From NCBI RefSeq assembly GCF_023065955.2, contig NW_026622963.1, positions 6,083,001 to 6,147,000 on the forward strand: a stretch of 64,000 bases of DNA, in the 5' to 3' direction. The stretch's first letter is position 1; the number at the start of each line of letters is the position of its first letter. Source of the stretch: Ursus arctos (taxonomy: Eukaryota; Chordata; Mammalia; Carnivora; Ursidae). The position numbers and the translations under genes were made by a program. The notes beneath the pieces were generated by a model. The model made no database searches. It had not been told where the DNA came from and saw nothing but the letters and a program-made list of their open reading frames with translations. Shown one piece after another: positions 1 through 10,199 of the stretch.

Positions 1-184
1 CCATGATGAAATGGAAAGAACACCAGGCTAAGAACCAAGACGTGTGGATTTTAGTCTGGAATGTCCCTACCTACCTGTGCAGCCAGGGAGCATTCGTTTC
101 CTCTCCCTCCTGCCCTCCCTTCCTTCTTCTAGCTCCCACCTTAAGAGTCGTCCCTTTCTTACACGCAGTCTGGCACGAGGTTCT

Positions 185-700
185 GCGGCTCTGCCTTCCA
201 AATATACTCCAAACAGCCCATTTCTCCTCCGCTGCCACCTAAATTAGCCCGACGCGTCTTGCTAGAACCACTGCCGTTACCTCTTAATTGATCTTTCTGT
301 TTCTACTCTCTTCCCGTGTTGGGACCAGGATGCTCTTTTGAAAGGAGTCCATCAGCTCACATCAGACCCCTACTCAAATTCCACCCCACGGCTTCGTCCC
401 TCACTTACAGTGACTTCCAGACCGTTTATGTGGTCTGCAGTGTACAGAGTCTGGCCCTTGACCCCCTCTTCTCCCTCCCCTCACCCATCACTAGTGAGGT
501 GCCCAGGCACACCGTTCTTCTCGTACCGTCCTGAAAATCCCAAGGTATTCTGATGAAGGCCTTCATACTTGCTGGCCCCTCTGCCTGGAAATGTCTTTCC
601 CAGCATCTTACAATCAAGTGCACCCTTCTCGAGAGGCTCTCGGGGGCTACCCTGTATGAAATAGAGCCTTTCCAGTGGGCATTCTCTTCTCATCAAATCC
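185..700 (+). repeat. L2 (LINE-2) fragment, sense
   Basis: Diverged match, in order, to the long 3' part of LINE-2 as I know it: a pyrimidine-rich run with aaatatactcc near 200, tctactctcttccc near 303, and the characteristic ctctgcctggaaatgtc near 580, followed by a stretch like the usual L2 text on feeding through to its tail. Short reading frames across it have no recognisable product. The left edge is uncertain. It is an inert fossil of an autonomous CR1-clade retrotransposon. Confidence 0.55.
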
Positions 701-729
701 ACTCACTTGACCAGTATTTACTGACCCTA

Positions 730-944
730 CAAGATTTCTCACCCTCAGCACGATTGACATTTGGGACTGGATCATCCTATGCTGTGCGCCCGGGGGGCGG
801 AGCTGTCCTGTGCGTTGTAAGAGATGCAATAGCGTGCCTAGCCTTTGCTAGATAGATGTCAGTGGCTTCCCCCTTCCCTGTTGTGTCAACCGATAACGTG
901 TCCAGATATTATCTGGCAGAATCACCCCCAGTTGGGAAACATGC
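730..944 (-). mobile_element. MER20-type hAT-Charlie DNA transposon fossil
   Basis: Reads like the reverse of the MER20 consensus: caagatttctcaccctcag at the left end, gattgacatttgg, then agctgtcctgtgcgttgta, and a right end at cagttgggaaac. Length (about 215 bp) fits a complete non-autonomous copy. It carries no gene. Divergence is high; a second copy in the same orientation lies at 34751-34983. Confidence 0.7.
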
Positions 945-1044
945 TTTTCCAAAAGCTTGAGTGACATCAGTGAGTAAGACAGATGCCACCACGGGCACTC
1001 CGCTCCCTCAATCTCCCGGCCTTTTTGGGAGGAGAACAACAGTG

Positions 1045-1172
1045 ACTATAACAAGTAACTTACGTATATTCTAGAAAGTGACAAATACTATGGGAAAAAA
1101 TACAGCTGGTTAAGTGTGCTCGTGGTTGCCCGAGGGGGTTGCAGTTTTAAATAGGATAGTCGGAATAAACAG
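1045..1172 (-). repeat. L2 fragment, antisense
   Basis: The string gacaaatactatgggaaaaa followed by gcagttttaaataggatagt matches the reverse of the L2 segment lying a few hundred bases before its 3' end. It sits immediately left of an L2 fragment in the opposite orientation (1225-1392), so the two copies converge. Confidence 0.5.
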
Positions 1173-1224
1173 TCCTTGTCGGAAAGGCGCTTTATATTTA
1201 TTGTTATTTTTTTTGTTTAATCAT

Positions 1225-1392
1225 TGCATATATCACAATATGAAATTATATCACAGTCTTGTTTACTTGTTTATTGTCTGTCTTCTCCTCCAGAGAGTAA
1301 TTCTATGAGGGCAGAAAATGTCTCTGTCCTGTTCAGCACTATACCGATACCTAGAACAGTGCGTGGCCCAGAATTATAGTCAATAAATGTGT
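1225..1392 (+). repeat. L2 3' end, sense
   Basis: Typical L2 3' terminus: tatgaaattatatcac, ttgtttattgtctgtc, tatgagggcagaaaatgtct, tacctagaacagtgcgtgg, and caataaatgtg at the end. The order and spacing of these blocks match the L2 3' end well, so the family call is firmer than for most fragments here. Confidence 0.75.
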
Positions 1393-2650
1393 AGGGCATT
1401 GGTAGGAACTGGGAACATTGAGATAAATAGCCTGAGTAGACAGCATTTCATCCTACCCCTGCTGTTCTGAGATCCCTCTCACTTCCCCACTCCACCCACA
1501 GTCCCCTCTACTAATTTATTTCATGGGTAATTTAGAAGTTCTATAATCTATTTAGTTTATACTCAGGCAACTTCGAATACCTGACTCTCTTGGTGGAGTC
1601 TAGTCTTCCTCTGATCAGGCCAGTCTGACCACAAGGCATCTCGTTGGAGACACCACTCACCATCCTGATCAATCACTCTCCGTGCTGACGTCTTCTCTCC
1701 ACCCAGTGTGGCCAGTTCTTCTGTTCTGAGACGTGGGCTCAGTGTGGGGGAAGGCTGCCATGGAAGGTGAAGGCAGCCAGCCTCCCATCGCTGGAGGTGT
1801 TCAGGGTGGACTCCATGACCACATGACCACGGCAGGATGCTGTAAAGGGGATCGGAGCCCTGGGTGGAGGTGACCCAGGGTCAGTGATCTGATGCTTAGT
1901 GAGCACCAGAGTCACCGTGGGGCTCATTAAACCGAGTGTTGGCCCCACCCCGATATTCTGACCTAGTAGCCCGGACATGGCGTGGGGCCAGGCGATGCCC
2001 TGCGCTGCTGTTCCAGGAATATAGTGTGAGTAGCTCTGCACTACCGTGCCCGACAGCTCCTCTCACGCCCGAGGTTCTGCAATTCTACGATGCCTCCTTT
2101 CTTCCAGGCACACAATGCAGTCGTCCACTTCCTGCCCATTCCTTACCTCCTGTCAACTTTGAACTTGTCTTCTCCTAACACCTTCTATGGTGCTACCTGG
2201 GGTCTAAAACATCACATTTTTTCCCAGGTATCTCCCCACCTAGCCTTGGTCTGTAAGTGATTCTTTTCAGAGCCAAAGGTCGCTACTAACCTCCCTCTGA
2301 AGCAGGTGAGGCCAGGAGACTCTGCTTCCAGGGAGGGCGTGGTTTACCTGCACAGATCAGCATATGGACCTGGAACCCTAGGGAAGGACCGGAGATATCC
2401 CATAAGGAATCGGCAAGCACAGGAAGGACATGCTGGGCTTGTTGCAGAGAAAGAGTGTGCTCTCGGGCCTTGGGCAATCACAGAGGGCTCAAGGAGGAAG
2501 TGTGATGTGAGCTGAGCTCTGCAAGATTGAAAGAAAGGGAACGATTAGGCTGAACCATATAAAATTGCTGCTATTCAAGCACTGTTGGCCTCCAAAACCC
2601 GACATTTCATGTGGCTCAATCCAAGAGCATTCATTATTTTCATTCCTCCT
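1393..2650. other. No gene or recognised repeat
   Basis: Mixed-composition unique sequence. I see no splice-framed exon, no promoter and no repeat I can name. Reading frames on both strands are at most about 100 codons and look like chance. Confidence 0.5.
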
Positions 2651-2654
2651 ACGC

Positions 2655-2786
2655 ATCAATTATTATCATCATCCTCATTCTGTAAACGAGAAACTGAAGC
2701 CCAGAAAGATTAAACAGCTTGCCCAATGACACAGAGTAAGAGACAGAACCCAGGGACCCAGACCATGATGACTCCATGCCCTAGCT
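2655..2786 (-). repeat. MIR SINE, antisense
   Basis: Reverse MIR in its usual order: ttattatcatcatcctcatt, tctgtaaacgagaaactgaa, gattaaacagcttgcccaat, gacacagagtaagagacaga, acccagggacccagac. MIRs are ancient tRNA-derived SINEs shared by mammals; this copy includes most of the core. Confidence 0.8.
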
Positions 2787-2802
2787 TTAGGGTCCGTCTA
2801 AT

Positions 2803-2975
2803 GCAGTGGGTCCCAGACTTTGGGGAAAGCACCTGAATCCCTTGGAGACCCCGTCTCCAGCAGTTGGGAGGGCAAAGGGGAGGATGATGGTGGTGGTGAG
2901 AACCTGCATTTCAATCAAGCTCCCCAGGGAGTACTGAAGCCAATGGCCTGTGGTCCACACTTGGTGGCTTACTGG
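2803..2975 (-). mobile_element. MER5A hAT DNA transposon fossil
   Basis: Begins cagtgggtcccagacttt and ends near ggtccacacttgg, the two inverted ends of MER5A. The interior has gagaacctgcatttcaatca followed by agctccccaggg, as in the family. Length about 170 bp is near full for this non-autonomous element. It directly abuts the MIR to its left. Confidence 0.7.
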
Positions 2976-3359
2976 TTTAGGCAGGACAAGATGGAAGAAG
3001 GCATTGTCCAAGGAGTGAGAGAGAGTAGCAGGATGAACAGAGCCCTAGAGGTAGGAGCAGGAGTGGTGTGTGCCAGCAAGAGCAAGGGTAGCAGACTCGG
3101 GCTAGCAGGCATAAGGAGTGCAGATGGGGGCAGTGGAGAAAAATGACCAGGCTGGTGAGCGTAGTGGGGCCAGGTTGTCTTCGTGCTGCCTGCCCCAGTC
3201 TCTGTCCCTCCCTTCTGGTCTCTTCCAAGGAGGCAGCATCCTGCAGCACCAACTCATCAACTCCTCCCCCCTGCACCTCCCCCACCAAAGCCCAGCAGGG
3301 GCTCCTAGAGGGTTTTTAGCCTAGACCATTTCTCCAACGCCACTGATCCCTTCTGCCGA

Positions 3360-3625
3360 GTGTGATAAACCCTATTTTATAAAGAAGACATGAATGGCTG
3401 TAATCAGATACAGTGTTTGCTGTGCTGAACAAAATGAGCAAAAGAAAAAATATGCAGCCAGGCTATAATTATGGGTGTAATATTTCAGCCCATTAGCAAA
3501 AAATATCTCAGAAACCTGCTGCCCCGCCTTCTCAGCTAAAAAATTGGATGCTAAGCTGGTGAAGGCAAACAGAGAGAGCAGAGCACTGAAGCAGAGGCCT
3601 AATTAATTGCATATACAATTTTTTC
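3360..3625. promoter_or_regulatory. Candidate non-coding regulatory block (AT-rich, repeat-free)
   Basis: Repeat-free AT-rich block containing ggctataattatgggtgtaa, cccattagcaaaaaatatct and gcctaattaattgcatatac, that is several TAAT/ATTA homeodomain-type cores in about 250 bp. A T-tract follows at about 3627-3642. No reading frame crosses it. The regulatory label is inference from composition and motifs only; it could be neutral AT-rich DNA. Confidence 0.3.
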
Positions 3626-3829
3626 TTTCTTTTTTTTTTTTTTGGCTGGCAGTGGGTTCTGACAATTCTGGGTCTTTTGCTGCACTAGAGAAAAGAGAGA
3701 TTGTCATTTTCCAGCAGTGTTGTTCTGAGGGCTTCTAGGCATCAGTCACTCCTCCTTAGCCAGTCCAGCCTGGCCCAGTACTAGCCAAGGGCCTGTCACT
3801 TACCAAGCATTTGGTGAATTTAGAGGGTT

Positions 3830-3925
3830 TGAACAGTAATAGCTACCTTTTGTTGCTTGCTATGTGCCAGGCACCGTGACGAAGCTTTACCAATTTTCTC
3901 CTTTTTCCCTTTGGGAGCAATGTGA
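3830..3925 (-). repeat. MIR fragment, antisense
   Basis: aatagctaccttttgttgc, then ttgctatgtgccaggcacc and gaagctttaccaattttct follow the reverse MIR order (MIR 3' half). The accompanying purine-rich MIR core is missing or too diverged to see. Confidence 0.55.
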
Positions 3926-4619
3926 GGGGGCGTGATGGATTTTGCTGATAACCTTCAGGTCGCTTCCCACTGCTTTTTTTTTTTCCTCTTCTTTTTTTTG
4001 AGTCCCAGAACCTGCAACTATCTTTGGAAGACTACCTGTGAGCTACCAGAGTCACTGCCTGGGGGGCTCTGTGCCCCCTGCCCCCAGCGAAGGACCCATG
4101 AGCAGCAGAAGTGGGAGTGGGAAAGGCTGGGCTCCCACCTAGGGTCAGAGTAACTGGGAGTATCTCACACTCCTGGGCTCCCCATGGGACAGGGGTTGGG
4201 CATCCTCTGTGAGATCTTGCTGGAACTGGCCCCCTGTCTGCCTTCCTCCCCTCCTCTGCCCTGACCTCCCACTCCCCGTGGCATCCCTCGAGTTCACAGA
4301 CTTGTATGTTATTCCATAGCTCTGCGTATGCTTCTGGGAAGTCATTGGGGATGGGGATTTGCCTCCATCATCTTACTCCAGAGCCTTATCTCTACCCTGT
4401 GATACCGTTTATTAGCATCAGGAAGATAGACCTGGTCAACTTCTTCCCTTTCCCATGATATGCAGGCTGTTGCTTCCTAGACGATTTTTTCCCAGGATGT
4501 TCCCTAAGCACATTCCAGCCCTTAAATCAGCCCCTCCCTCCCCTGTACTCTTGTGCAGTGTCTAGACGTCTATCAGATGTCTATTTCCTGCAGTAATGGG
4601 CTCCCGGTCCCTCGACGGA

Positions 4620-4740
4620 GTTACTCGAGCACAGTGATTCTGTATTATCCATCTGCGAATTCCTAGGGCCCAATGCGGGGGTCAGTGCCCAGTAAGTTCT
4701 CAGGAAATGCATATGCAATAAATGAATTAATGAATTAATC
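4620..4740 (+). repeat. L2 3' end, sense
   Basis: Weak L2 3'-terminal order: ctgtattatccatctgcg, cctagggcccaatgcggg, tcagtgcccagtaagttctc, then a tail of aataaatgaattaatgaatt. The repeated aattaatg tail is typical of L2 ends. Confidence 0.55.
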
Positions 4741-5089
4741 GGGTGGAGCCTTTGGCCTCCTTATGTAAATGTAGCACCTGCCTCCAAGCCATCCCTAGTC
4801 TCTAGGATCTGCAGAAGACTGGGGCAAGTTGGTGGTTCAGCAGCTGCTATCCTGTATTCTGGAATTCGGCACTGTCTGGGCAATTCTATAATTAGATATA
4901 CATCTTTGTTCCTGAGTCTTCTAGTTACCTGGCTTTTACCTCAAGCTAACCAAGCTCTGGAGGGCTCTGACCAGTTCCTGTGTATATATTCATTCGTTCA
5001 GTTGCTCATTCACTCTTGCAGTCATCTACATATCTAAACCTATCCATTCCAGCTAACCCTACCCCTTCATCTAATAACACTCATCTATC

Positions 5090-5178
5090 CCTCCACCTAC
5101 CCATCCATCTACCCATCCACTCATCCATCCCTCTACCCATCCATCCATCCATCCATCCACCCATCCATCCTCTCATCC
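5090..5178. repeat. (CCAT)n microsatellite
   Basis: Imperfect tetranucleotide tract with several runs of ccatccatccatccatcc broken by ctac and ctctac units. It is pyrimidine-rich on this strand and gives false open frames on both strands. Confidence 0.9.
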
Positions 5179-5229
5179 AAAAAAGCTCCTGTGAAGGTTG
5201 ACTCCAGTAATAGTCTAGTGAGGGATATG

Positions 5230-6240
5230 GATGTATTAAGAAGACTATGTGATCTGTGCTTGAGGGAGGAAAGTCTAGAGTACTGTGGGGTCATAGGGTC
5301 AGGTGTCCCAGCCAAGCTTCCCAGGGCACCTAAACTGGGATCTTCCAGGTGAATTGTGAAGAGAAGAGAGGAATGGGTGAGACTGTCCCAGGCAGAGGGC
5401 AGAGACAATATGATACAAAGGGAAAGATGAGTGAGTGCACGGAAGGTTCAGAGGAATAAAGGACATTCAACCTGGCTGATCTCATGTGAAGGGCAGAGGT
5501 ATAGGGTAAAGGCGGAGGGGCTGCCTGGAGTCAGATCGTGCAAGGCCTTGCTTGTCCAGTAGGGGAAAGGGATCAAGAACAGGGGACAGTGGGGAGCCTT
5601 CAAAGGGCCTGTAAGCAGGACAGAATCATGATCAGATCTGCATCTTTTAGAAAGTCACTCAGGGAGACAGAGACTGGGGGAAAGAAGACCAGTGAGGGGA
5701 CTGGGGTCGGGGAGATGGGGGACCATTTGCCAGACGGCAGTTGCCACATGATACTGATAGAGGCAGAGACTGATGCGATTGCAGGAGAAGGAGAGAAGTA
5801 GGTTTTATGCCTGGATGGGCAGATATTTAGAAATTGATGGGAATCGGAATTGACTAGATGTAGAAGTGGAGAGAGGGAGGAGTCAAGAATGACTGCCAGT
5901 TTCTGGCCTGTGTGGTGGGGTAGACAGATGTGTCACTGACCAAGTCACTGAGGGAGAGCAGGTGGGCATAGGGCCTGGGGCCTGGAGAGGAGAGTGATGG
6001 CGTGCTCAGTGCAGGGCGGGGTGGGGGGGGGGCGGTGAGTTTGAGATGGCTGTTAGGCTTCCAAGTGGGGTTTTTCAGAAGATGATTGGATCCAGGTCTG
6101 AAACCCCAGACAGATGCAAGGGCTGGGAATGAAGATGTAGGGCTCACCAGGATAGGAATGGCTGCCAACTCATCAGAGTAGATGGGAAGGCCCAGGGAGG
6201 GTGCGTAGACTCAGAAGGGAGAGCCCCTGTCTTTTGACCG
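5230..6240 (-). repeat. Long L2 fragment, antisense
   Basis: About 1 kb follows the reverse L2 order without large gaps: ggcagagggcagagacaata, gatcgtgcaaggccttgctt, ggggagccttcaaagggcct, aatcatgatcagatctgcat, gaggagtcaagaatgactgc, and gagtttgagatggctgttag. This is the longest single L2 in the window. A G-rich run (about 6014-6036) interrupts it. The purine-rich frames within have no product. Confidence 0.7.
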
Positions 6241-6249
6241 ATGCCCCAT

Positions 6250-6700
6250 TGCTGACTGCCTATCTGGGTGGTGGGCAATTCCTTCCTTAGATTGCAATGC
6301 ATGCATGGACCACATCTCCAGGCTCAGTCCACTCTCTGTGGCCAAGCATGCTGGGTGCATGTTTGTCTGTGTTCAGTCTTCCTCCTGTAGCTCCCTTTCA
6401 CCCCCAGAGCCCACTACAGTTATGTGAGTGAAGCCTGGATGTGTTTCTCTGTGTCTGCCATGGGACAGCCTCTCTCTGTGGAGGGTTCTTTTGCCTGGAG
6501 GAAGGAAGAGAGATTATTCTTTCCAGCATGGCTGCTCAGCAGGGGAGGAAGGGAACTAGCTCCCTTACAAGGTCAGAAGCTCAGGGGTTAACCTCCCTCT
6601 TCCACTGCTTTTAGAAATGTCTTTAATTATTAAATTACTCTGTGTGCATTATTAAAAAGATATACAGCCCAGAACAATAATAAAATAAATATGAGACACC
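6250..6700. other. No gene or recognised repeat
   Basis: Unique sequence with a tgcatgcatg alternating run near 6299. I see no exon or repeat family. AT content rises sharply after 6600. Confidence 0.45.
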
Positions 6701-6719
6701 CCTACCCCTCATCCTGCCA

Positions 6720-7060
6720 GCCCCAGAACCCTACTTCTTAGTGACAATTATTATTTTCCATATTTCATAAACACACACACACATATACATATACACACAG
6801 TATACACTCTTCTCAGCAATTGATTTTTTTGCTTATAAGTATACACGAGGTATATTTCTACATCAGAATATTTACAACTCTACTTCCATTTTTCTCTCTT
6901 TTCCACTTATTACAAAACTCATACAAGTTTATGGTCCAGAATGTGAAAATCCAGAAAAATGAAAAAAAGAAAAAAGAAAATCTAAATCAGCCAGCATCCT
7001 AAAATCTCATTATCTAGAGATGATGATGAACATTGATGAGAAGCATAAACAATTTAGTTT
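6720..7060. repeat. Old AT-rich dispersed repeat, unnamed
   Basis: The pattern of a gacaattattattttcc block, a (CA)/(TA) microsatellite at about 6768-6808, a tacaactctacttccat block and then aaaatccagaaaaatgaaaa resembles a common mammalian dispersed repeat that also appears around the SINE at 62625-62985. I cannot name the family with confidence. Confidence 0.4.
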
Positions 7061-7222
7061 TACTGGATAATAATGGAAGAGTAAACTCAAGTTAGGGAGA
7101 AAGAATGAGGGAACCCCAAGTGGATTTTTCTTCAAAATAAGAGATTTGGGTCCTTACATAATTTTTCTCTCTCTTTTTTTAACTTTGAAGGAATTGAGAG
7201 GTTGGAGTTGCAATGTTTTCTT

Positions 7223-7268
7223 TTAATGTTTGTTATTTTATTTTATTTTATTTTTACTTTTATTTGTT
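7223..7268. repeat. (TTTTA)n low-complexity tract
   Basis: Consecutive attttattttattttattt units with some drift. It may be the tail of an older retroposon, but no body is recognisable on either side. Confidence 0.7.
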
Positions 7269-7822
7269 TTAATGTTTGTTAGTTTAGGCAGAGCTTGGTC
7301 ATTTCTCTTACAAAAATCAGAAGGAACAACTTATCTTGAAACAAACAGATGACACTACTCTACTTAAGCATTTTTAAATTAAAAATAATAAATAGGAGGT
7401 AAACCTACTGTTAGCATAGTTAGTCAACAGAAATTACTGACTTATCCAATCATGTTCAGAAAGAACAAAGATATCACGAGGAAGTAATTATCACTTGTTC
7501 CTAACGCAAACCCAAAGAGACGGTATGTACATTCAAAGGGTTCATTGATTCTCTGCTTCCTCCCACATTCCCTGACCCATGGTAGGTTGGTTCTGTGAGA
7601 TCAGAAAGCATGGTTTCCTACCCTTGACTAGTGGCTTAGAATCATGCCACAGTTTAGCTCACTTTATATCTGGACCATGACCTTCACGTACAGTTCATTG
7701 TTTTTCCCAGAGTCTCTACCTTATGTTTCCTTGTTGCTCAGAAGAGTCACGTCTTAATTCCATAACCATTCTGAATGTTCCAGCTTCTTACTCATAAAAT
7801 TGGGCAATACTGTTTTCTTCTT

Positions 7823-8024
7823 CTTTCTTTTTAAAGATTTTATTTATTTATTTTAGAGAGAGAGAGCAGGAGAGTGCAAGCAGGTGGGAGGGGAAAGGGA
7901 CAAGCAGACTCCACACTGAGCATGGAGCCCAAGGAGGGGCTCGATCTCACGACCCCAAGATCATGACCTGAGCTGAAATCAAGAGTGTGATGCTCAGCTG
8001 TTGACTGAGCCACCCAGGTGCCCC
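7823..8024 (-). mobile_element. Carnivore tRNA-derived SINE (SINEC/CAN-SINE), antisense
   Basis: Reverse-oriented CAN-SINE. From left: T-rich tail, aagattttatttatttatt, a GA-rich tract, then ggctcgatctcacgaccc (reverse B box) and ttgactgagccacccaggtg (reverse A box and 5' end). The 13-bp ctgttttcttctt flanks it at 7810-7822 and 8029-8041, extending to 15 bp with one mismatch, a target-site duplication of L1-driven insertion. It has the pol III boxes of its tRNA ancestor but is not a tRNA gene. Confidence 0.95.
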
Positions 8025-8132
8025 AGTGCTGTTTTCTTCTTGAGGTCATTCCTCATGGAGTCCTCTGATTCCATGTTCTAATTGGGACTAATTGCTTCTT
8101 AGGCCTTTTCATTCATCTCCTGGGTTAGTTCT

Positions 8133-8672
8133 TTTGTTTGTTTCTGCTTCAAGTTTTTATTTAAATAGTTAACACATAGAGTAATGTTGGTTTCGGCAGT
8201 AGAACTCAGTGGTTCATCACCTACACACAACACCCAGTGCTCACCACAAGTGCCCTCCTTAATATCCACGCCCCATTTAGCCCACCCCCCACCTCCCTCC
8301 ATCAACCCTCAGTTTGTTCTTTATCATTAATAGTCTCTTATTGTTTGTTTCCTTCTCTCTCTCTTTTTTCTTCCTTCCTCTACGTTCATCTGTTTTGTTT
8401 CTTAAATTCCATATATGAATGAAATCGTTACGTTTGTCTTTCTCTGATTGACTTATTTTAAGCATAATACTTAGCATAATACTCTTTAGCTCTATCCATG
8501 TCATTGTAAATGGCAAGATGGCATTCTTTTTTATGACTGAGTGATATTCCGTTGTATATATACCATGTCTTCCTTATCCATTCATCTGTCGGTGAACACT
8601 TGGGCTGTCTCCATAGTTTGGCTACTGCAGATAGTGGTGCTATAAACATTGGGGTGCATGTGCCCCTTCAAA
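8133..8672 (-). mobile_element. 5'-truncated LINE-1, antisense, with target-site duplication
   Basis: About 540 bp of L1 3' end in reverse. The minus strand from 8649 to 8458 encodes a peptide starting MFIAPLSAVAKLW and including WIRKTWYIYNG, which aligns with the C-terminal part of L1 ORF2p; stops and a frame change follow, so it is dead. A perfect 15-bp duplication, tcctgggttagttct, lies at 8118-8132 and 8673-8687. A near-perfect 12-bp tandem duplication (aagcataatact/tagcataatact) is at 8460-8483. The T-rich left end is the A-tail. Confidence 0.93.
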
Positions 8673-8687
8673 TCCTGGGTTAGTTCT

Positions 8688-9115
8688 GTGATTTCTTGAA
8701 CTTGTCTTCTCTCTTGGGTTCAGTCTTCATTTTGTCAGAGTACATCCTCAAGGAGTTTTTGTCAGAAAGTGTGCATAACAGGGGTGGGGGTGTGGTGCGA
8801 ATCTATGTTCTGGAGTACTTAAGAACGTCTGTATTGTGCTCTCCCACTTGAATAAGAGATTCCAAGAGATTTCTCCTCAGAATGCTGTAGACATTGTTCT
8901 GTTGCTTTCTAGAAAGTTCCATCACATGTGCAATATCTAATGCCTGTCTGATTGTGGTTTCCTTCTTGATGCCCTAAGTTTTCTCCTTAAGAAGTTCTAA
9001 GGTTTCCTCTTAACTGCTGGACCTTGGAAACTTTCCCCCTTTGTCGTGAAACTTGTGTCTCTTTCCCATCGCATGTGCTATGTAGTTGGTGAGAACAGTA
9101 ACTGGCTGCTGCTTT
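8688..9115. repeat. Ancient LINE-associated repeat, left part
   Basis: T-rich sequence including acatcctcaaggagtttttg, gtctgtattgtgctctccc, ctcagaatgctgtagacatt and gttctgttgctttctagaaa follows a long dispersed mammalian repeat that I associate with old L1 non-coding regions. The L1 at 8133 inserted into its left end (its duplicated target belongs here). It resumes at 9640 after a second insertion. Confidence 0.45.
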
Positions 9116-9119
9116 TTTG

Positions 9120-9637
9120 TCTGACTGCCTCCCTTCTCCTTGGGAACTGCCAGCAACTCACCCCTCTCCCAGGAGCTTTGGAGGTACAGTTAATGAAGGG
9201 GTGGGCCTTCCTGCCCCCAGGGGAGCCAATCAGAGCATCCCATCTCTCCAGCCAGGGGATTGGTTCAGGGGTGAACATGTGACCCACACTGAGCCAATCA
9301 GAGTACATCTTAGAGACCAACTGGGATGTTTTGAGAGAGGAGAACACCCTGTCCTGTGGGTTTGGTGCCAGGATGAAGTGAGACTGGAAATTCTGGAGGC
9401 CTTCTTAGCAATGTACATAGATAGTCGGCCTGGGAGTGAACCCACGGGGGTTCAGGAGAGGAGGGCAGAGTGTGAAAGAGAGGAAGGGAGAAAGAAGGAA
9501 TGAATGAATTTCCAGCAGCGAGCCTTGGGATGCAAGCAAGCCTGAAGTCAGTTCAGACAATACGTTCCTTTTCCCTCCACCCACTTTGAGTTGGGTTTCC
9601 CTTAGATGTACATAAGAGAATCTTGATAATACAGTAA
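9120..9637 (+). mobile_element. LTR-like dispersed element ('family B'), nested
   Basis: Splits the surrounding older repeat. It contains gagccaatcagagcatccc and gtgacccacactgagccaat (two CCAAT-box cores), and ends with actttgagttgggtttccc and cttgataatacag, an end I know from an old LTR-type family (possibly MaLR/MLT1-like; name not certain). A related copy lies reversed at about 48480-49140. A GA-rich run is at 9465-9510. No coding potential. Confidence 0.5.
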
Positions 9638-9639
9638 TC

Positions 9640-10190
9640 CTTTTTATCCCTCGAATCCCCATCTTCCGTCTGCTAAGAGAGATTTCCTCTTACTATTTGA
9701 CTGTTTCTTCCCTTTTATGGCTTCGGTTCTCTCCTGAAATTCCTCTTAGTTGGGTATCAGAGTTCTGGGCTCTAGGCTCCACCTCCTATTATCTTTCCTT
9801 ATTTTAAAAATCACTTTGACATTTTAATCTATATTCTGAGACATTTCCTAGACTTTATTGTCTCCATCTCTGATTTCCTTCCATTCTATAATTTGACCAT
9901 TTTATTAGCTCTTCATTTCAGCCAGTGTATTTTTCATTCTAAGAACTGTTTTATTCTGTTTCTCCCCCCACCCCCGTAGCAAGCTGCTTTTGTTCTATGA
10001 ATGCCGCATCCTCCCAGTGAATCAACATGAGTATTCTGTTTGCTGCATCATCTCTGTTTTTCCTTTTCAGTTGCTTTGTTCATCTTGAGCCTTCTTTTTT
10101 ATGTAGTTTATTTTCCTCAAAGCTCCATAATCCTCAGATATCCATGGAAGATGTGTGGATAAATAACTAGGTTGGCCTGTACTGGCTGGA
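9640..10190. repeat. Ancient LINE-associated repeat, right part
   Basis: Continuation of the 8688-9115 repeat: gaaattcctcttagttgg, tctgagacatttcctagact, ttcattctaagaactgtttt, tctatgaatgccgcatcct, tgctgcatcatctctgtttt and cagttgctttgttcatcttg in the expected order. Family identity and orientation are tentative; the collinearity on both sides of the inserted element is the stronger point. Confidence 0.45.
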
Positions 10191-10199
10191 ATGGGATGT

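Noticed and set aside
8277..8649. Possible functional L1 ORF2p
   Set aside because: Only the extreme C-terminal part remains, 5'-truncated, with stops and a frame change; it cannot encode the protein.
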